Origin: Actinomycetes bacterium | GTDB taxonomy: Bacteria; Actinomycetota; Acidimicrobiia; Acidimicrobiales; SZUA-35 | Length of the DNA stretch: 35,350 nt | Assembly: GCA_024276425.1 (NCBI GenBank) | Contig: JAJRXF010000162.1 | Span: 1 to 35,350, forward strand | Direction of reading: 5' to 3' | Shown: positions 33,330 through 35,350 of the stretch, piece by piece | Layout of the letters: every line of letters begins with the position of its first letter | Numbering within the stretch: position 1 is the stretch's first letter | Notes under the pieces: model-generated | What the model was told of the DNA's origin: nothing | Databases searched by the model: none | What the model saw: the letters and a program-made list of their open reading frames with translations, nothing else | Program-made: the position numbers and the translations under genes

Positions 33330-35350
33330 GTGGCCAAGGGGATGGACGAAATCGTTGAGGGCCTCCGCTCCTCCGGTCGACTCATCCATGCCGAGATCCT
33401 CCAAGAGCGCCCAACCCTCAGGGGCAAGCTCAACAAGCCTCTGCCCGAAGCGATAGAGCATTGTTTGCCAACTCACGGCTTGTATCAACATCAGGCCGAA
33501 GCCATCAATCTTGTTCGGGTTGGGCAATCAACGGTTATTGCGACGGGGACCGCATCGGGAAAGTCGCTCTGTTACCAGCTTCCCATCGCCGAATCCATAG
33601 TTAGTGGAGTCCGGCCAGGCACCGCCCTCCTGCTCTATCCGACAAAGGCTCTAGCCCAAGATCAGCTTCGCTCCTTCGGCCTGCTTGATGTCCCTGGAAT
33701 GAAGGCCACCACCTATGACGGGGACACCGATCGTGCTGTCCGCAGCTGGGCTCGATCCAATGCCAATGTGGTCCTAACCAATCCGGAAATGCTGCATAGC
33801 GGCATCATTCCCTATCACCAGAAGTGGGCCACCTTCCTCAGGCGCCTCGACTATGTGGTTGTTGATGAACTCCACGTTCTGCGGGGCATCTTTGGGAGCC
33901 ATATGGCCCACGTGTTGCGGCGCCTTAGACGAGTGTGTGCCATCTATGGCGCCGATCCAACCTTCATTTTCTCCTCGGCCACCATTGGACGCCCAGAGGA
34001 TCTGGCTTGCCAACTGAGCGGCAAGAAGGTCGTTTCGGTCAGCAACGACGGGTCTCCCCGAGCTCGGCGTCATATTGCCCTGGTCCAACCAGCCCTTCGC
34101 TGGTCTGACTCATCAAGTCAAGTCCGTCAATCTCCGGCCACCGAGACCATCCGAATCGTCGTCGACTTGGTCAAGTCGGGCCATCGCGTCCTGGCTTTTT
34201 GTGCCAGCCGATCTCTGACTGAACGAGTGGCCGACGGGGTGGCCCGCTCCCTTCCTCCCAACCTGGCCAACGCGGTCCGGCCGTATCGATCCGGGTACCT
34301 GGCCGCAGAACGACGCCAGATTGAAGAGGAGGTTCTTGGGGGATCTGTGCGGGCGATTGTGGCTACCAGCGCCCTCGAACTCGGCGTAGACATTGGGGGT
34401 CTGGATGCCACGGTGCTCTGCGGGTTCCCAAGCACCATCTCATCATTCTGGCAACAGATTGGGCGTGCGGGACGCGGTACCGAGGAGTCGTTGGCTGTTC
34501 TGGTGGCCGGTGAGGACCAACTAGACCAGTGGTTCATGAACCACCCGAAAGATCTGTTTGAGCGGCCCCCCGAGCCAGCGGTTATTAACGTCAACAACAA
34601 GTTCATTCTCGATCCCCATCTTGGGTGCGCCGCCTACGAGCAACCGCTGCTGCCAGCCGACGAGAAATGGTGGCCGAACATGGGTGAGGGAATCCATCGA
34701 TCGGTCATGGCTGACGAGATGCGAATTCGCCCGGACCGGCGTGGCATTCCCCGGGCAGTCTGGGACGGACGCGGAGTTCCGTTTTCACGAATTGGACTCC
34801 GCTCGGCTTCTGGGGGCCAGATCCGCATCGTCGACCACTCTGGGGGCCTCATTGGAACGGTCGAACAGGCAAGGGCCGGTAACCTTGTACATACCGGGGC
34901 CATCTATCTTCACCGTGGTAGGCCGTGGAAAATAACCAACCTTGACCTTGCCAGCCGCACCGCTCACGCCGCCAGTAGCGGCGGTGAAACCTGGACCCAG
35001 ACCCGGTCCAATATCTCCATCCGGGTGGACGATCCTGGCCAACACAAGATGGTGGGTGCGGCACGACTTCATCGCGGGGTGGTCACCGTGACGACCCAGA
35101 TAACCGGCTACCAGATCAAAGACTCTGCTAGCCGCAAGGTACTGGACTCGGTCGAACTCGACCTGCCACCGGATGAGCTGACCACCACGGCCATTTGGTA
35201 CCAATGGACACTGGATGCCATCGCCGATGCAGGAATTCAAGACTTCAACCTCCCTGGGGCCCTACACGCCGCCGAACACGCCGCCATTGGAATCCTTCCC
35301 CTCTTCGCCATCTGCGACCGCTGGGACGTCGGAGGTGTCTCCACCCCGGC
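33330..35350 (+). CDS. DEAD/DEAH-box helicase, YprA/MrfA-like (3' truncated by window)
   Basis: The frame is open from GTG 33330 (ATG 33342 alternative; an in-frame stop lies at 33318) to the right edge, 673 codons. It has a Q-motif-like YQHQAEAINLV, Walker A ATGTASGKS, YPTKALAQDQLRS, the DELH box (VVVDELHVLRG) and motif III SSATIG. Helicase C motifs ATSALELGVDIGGLD and WQQIGRAGRG follow. After the helicase core comes a region (RIRPDRRGIPRAVW...) typical of the DUF1998-containing YprA/MrfA family, whose C-terminal zinc-binding cysteines would lie beyond the edge. The Bacillus member repairs mitomycin-C damage. Neither start has a well-spaced ribosome site. Confidence 0.9.
   Translation, partial: MAKGMDEIVEGLRSSGRLIHAEILQERPTLRGKLNKPLPEAIEHCLPTHGLYQHQAEAINLVRVGQSTVIATGTASGKSLCYQLPIAESIVSGVRPGTALLLYPTKALAQDQLRSFGLLDVPGMKATTYDGDTDRAVRSWARSNANVVLTNPEMLHSGIIPYHQKWATFLRRLDYVVVDELHVLRGIFGSHMAHVLRRLRRVCAIYGADPTFIFSSATIGRPEDLACQLSGKKVVSVSNDGSPRARRHIALVQPALRWSDSSSQVRQSPATETIRIVVDLVKSGHRVLAFCASRSLTERVADGVARSLPPNLANAVRPYRSGYLAAERRQIEEEVLGGSVRAIVATSALELGVDIGGLDATVLCGFPSTISSFWQQIGRAGRGTEESLAVLVAGEDQLDQWFMNHPKDLFERPPEPAVINVNNKFILDPHLGCAAYEQPLLPADEKWWPNMGEGIHRSVMADEMRIRPDRRGIPRAVWDGRGVPFSRIGLRSASGGQIRIVDHSGGLIGTVEQARAGNLVHTGAIYLHRGRPWKITNLDLASRTAHAASSGGETWTQTRSNISIRVDDPGQHKMVGAARLHRGVVTVTTQITGYQIKDSASRKVLDSVELDLPPDELTTTAIWYQWTLDAIADAGIQDFNLPGALHAAEHAAIGILPLFAICDRWDVGGVSTP

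Overview
The window reads as chromosomal core sequence of an actinomycete, most likely class Acidimicrobiia. Reasons seen in the sequence: moderately high G+C, many GTG starts, DUF2510-type WPPPxGWY headers, an ECF sigma factor with a zinc anti-sigma factor of the SigR/RsrA type, a Mycobacterium-like Crp, ClpC, DisA-RadA, a TopA with a lysine-repeat tail, and the ispD-ispF-rlmB order. The class-level placement is inference; no rRNA gene is present. No phage, IS element or CRISPR array was seen.

Left part (1-13000): the end of an unknown gene, a small membrane protein, a LytR_C-domain protein, tRNA-Thr(TGT), a proline-rich membrane protein, then the coupled minus-strand set ispD-ispF-rlmB (isoprenoid precursors and 23S rRNA methylation). 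A crp gene diverges from it. disA and radA (c-di-AMP synthesis and recombination), a thiol peroxidase, an unusual lipoprotein-HAD fusion and clpC follow.

Middle (13000-24600): a polyprenyl diphosphate synthase and a two-gene plus-strand operon. The first gene of that operon looks like a catalytically dead relative of FtsK/EssC-type ATPases; the second encodes a membrane-anchored BON-OmpA protein. Facing them is a ten-gene minus-strand run, mostly overlapping or closely spaced: sigR, rsrA, a 42-aa membrane peptide, a zincin-like metalloprotease, tilS, folP, a phosphatase-fold protein that has lost its catalytic cysteine, folK, a scramblase/LURP-one-like protein and lysS. tRNA-Thr(CGT) lies just upstream. 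Compared with the usual actinobacterial tilS-hpt-ftsH-folE-folP-folB-folK order, hpt, ftsH, folE and folB are absent here, and the pseudophosphatase sits between folP and folK.

Right part (24600-35350): a minus-strand series of a photolyase/cryptochrome-like protein with permuted domain order and an FeS-type cysteine set, a lone GHKL kinase, nhaA, topA, tmk and holB. On the plus strand are a proline-rich DUF4190-like membrane protein and a DEAD/DEAH helicase of the YprA/MrfA type that runs off the right edge.

The most unusual items are the pseudo-ATPase/OmpA pair, the pseudophosphatase in the folate cluster, the permuted FeS photolyase and the lipoprotein-HAD fusion. Intergenic gaps are all under 300 bases. 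No convincing intrinsic terminators (hairpin followed directly by a T run) were found.
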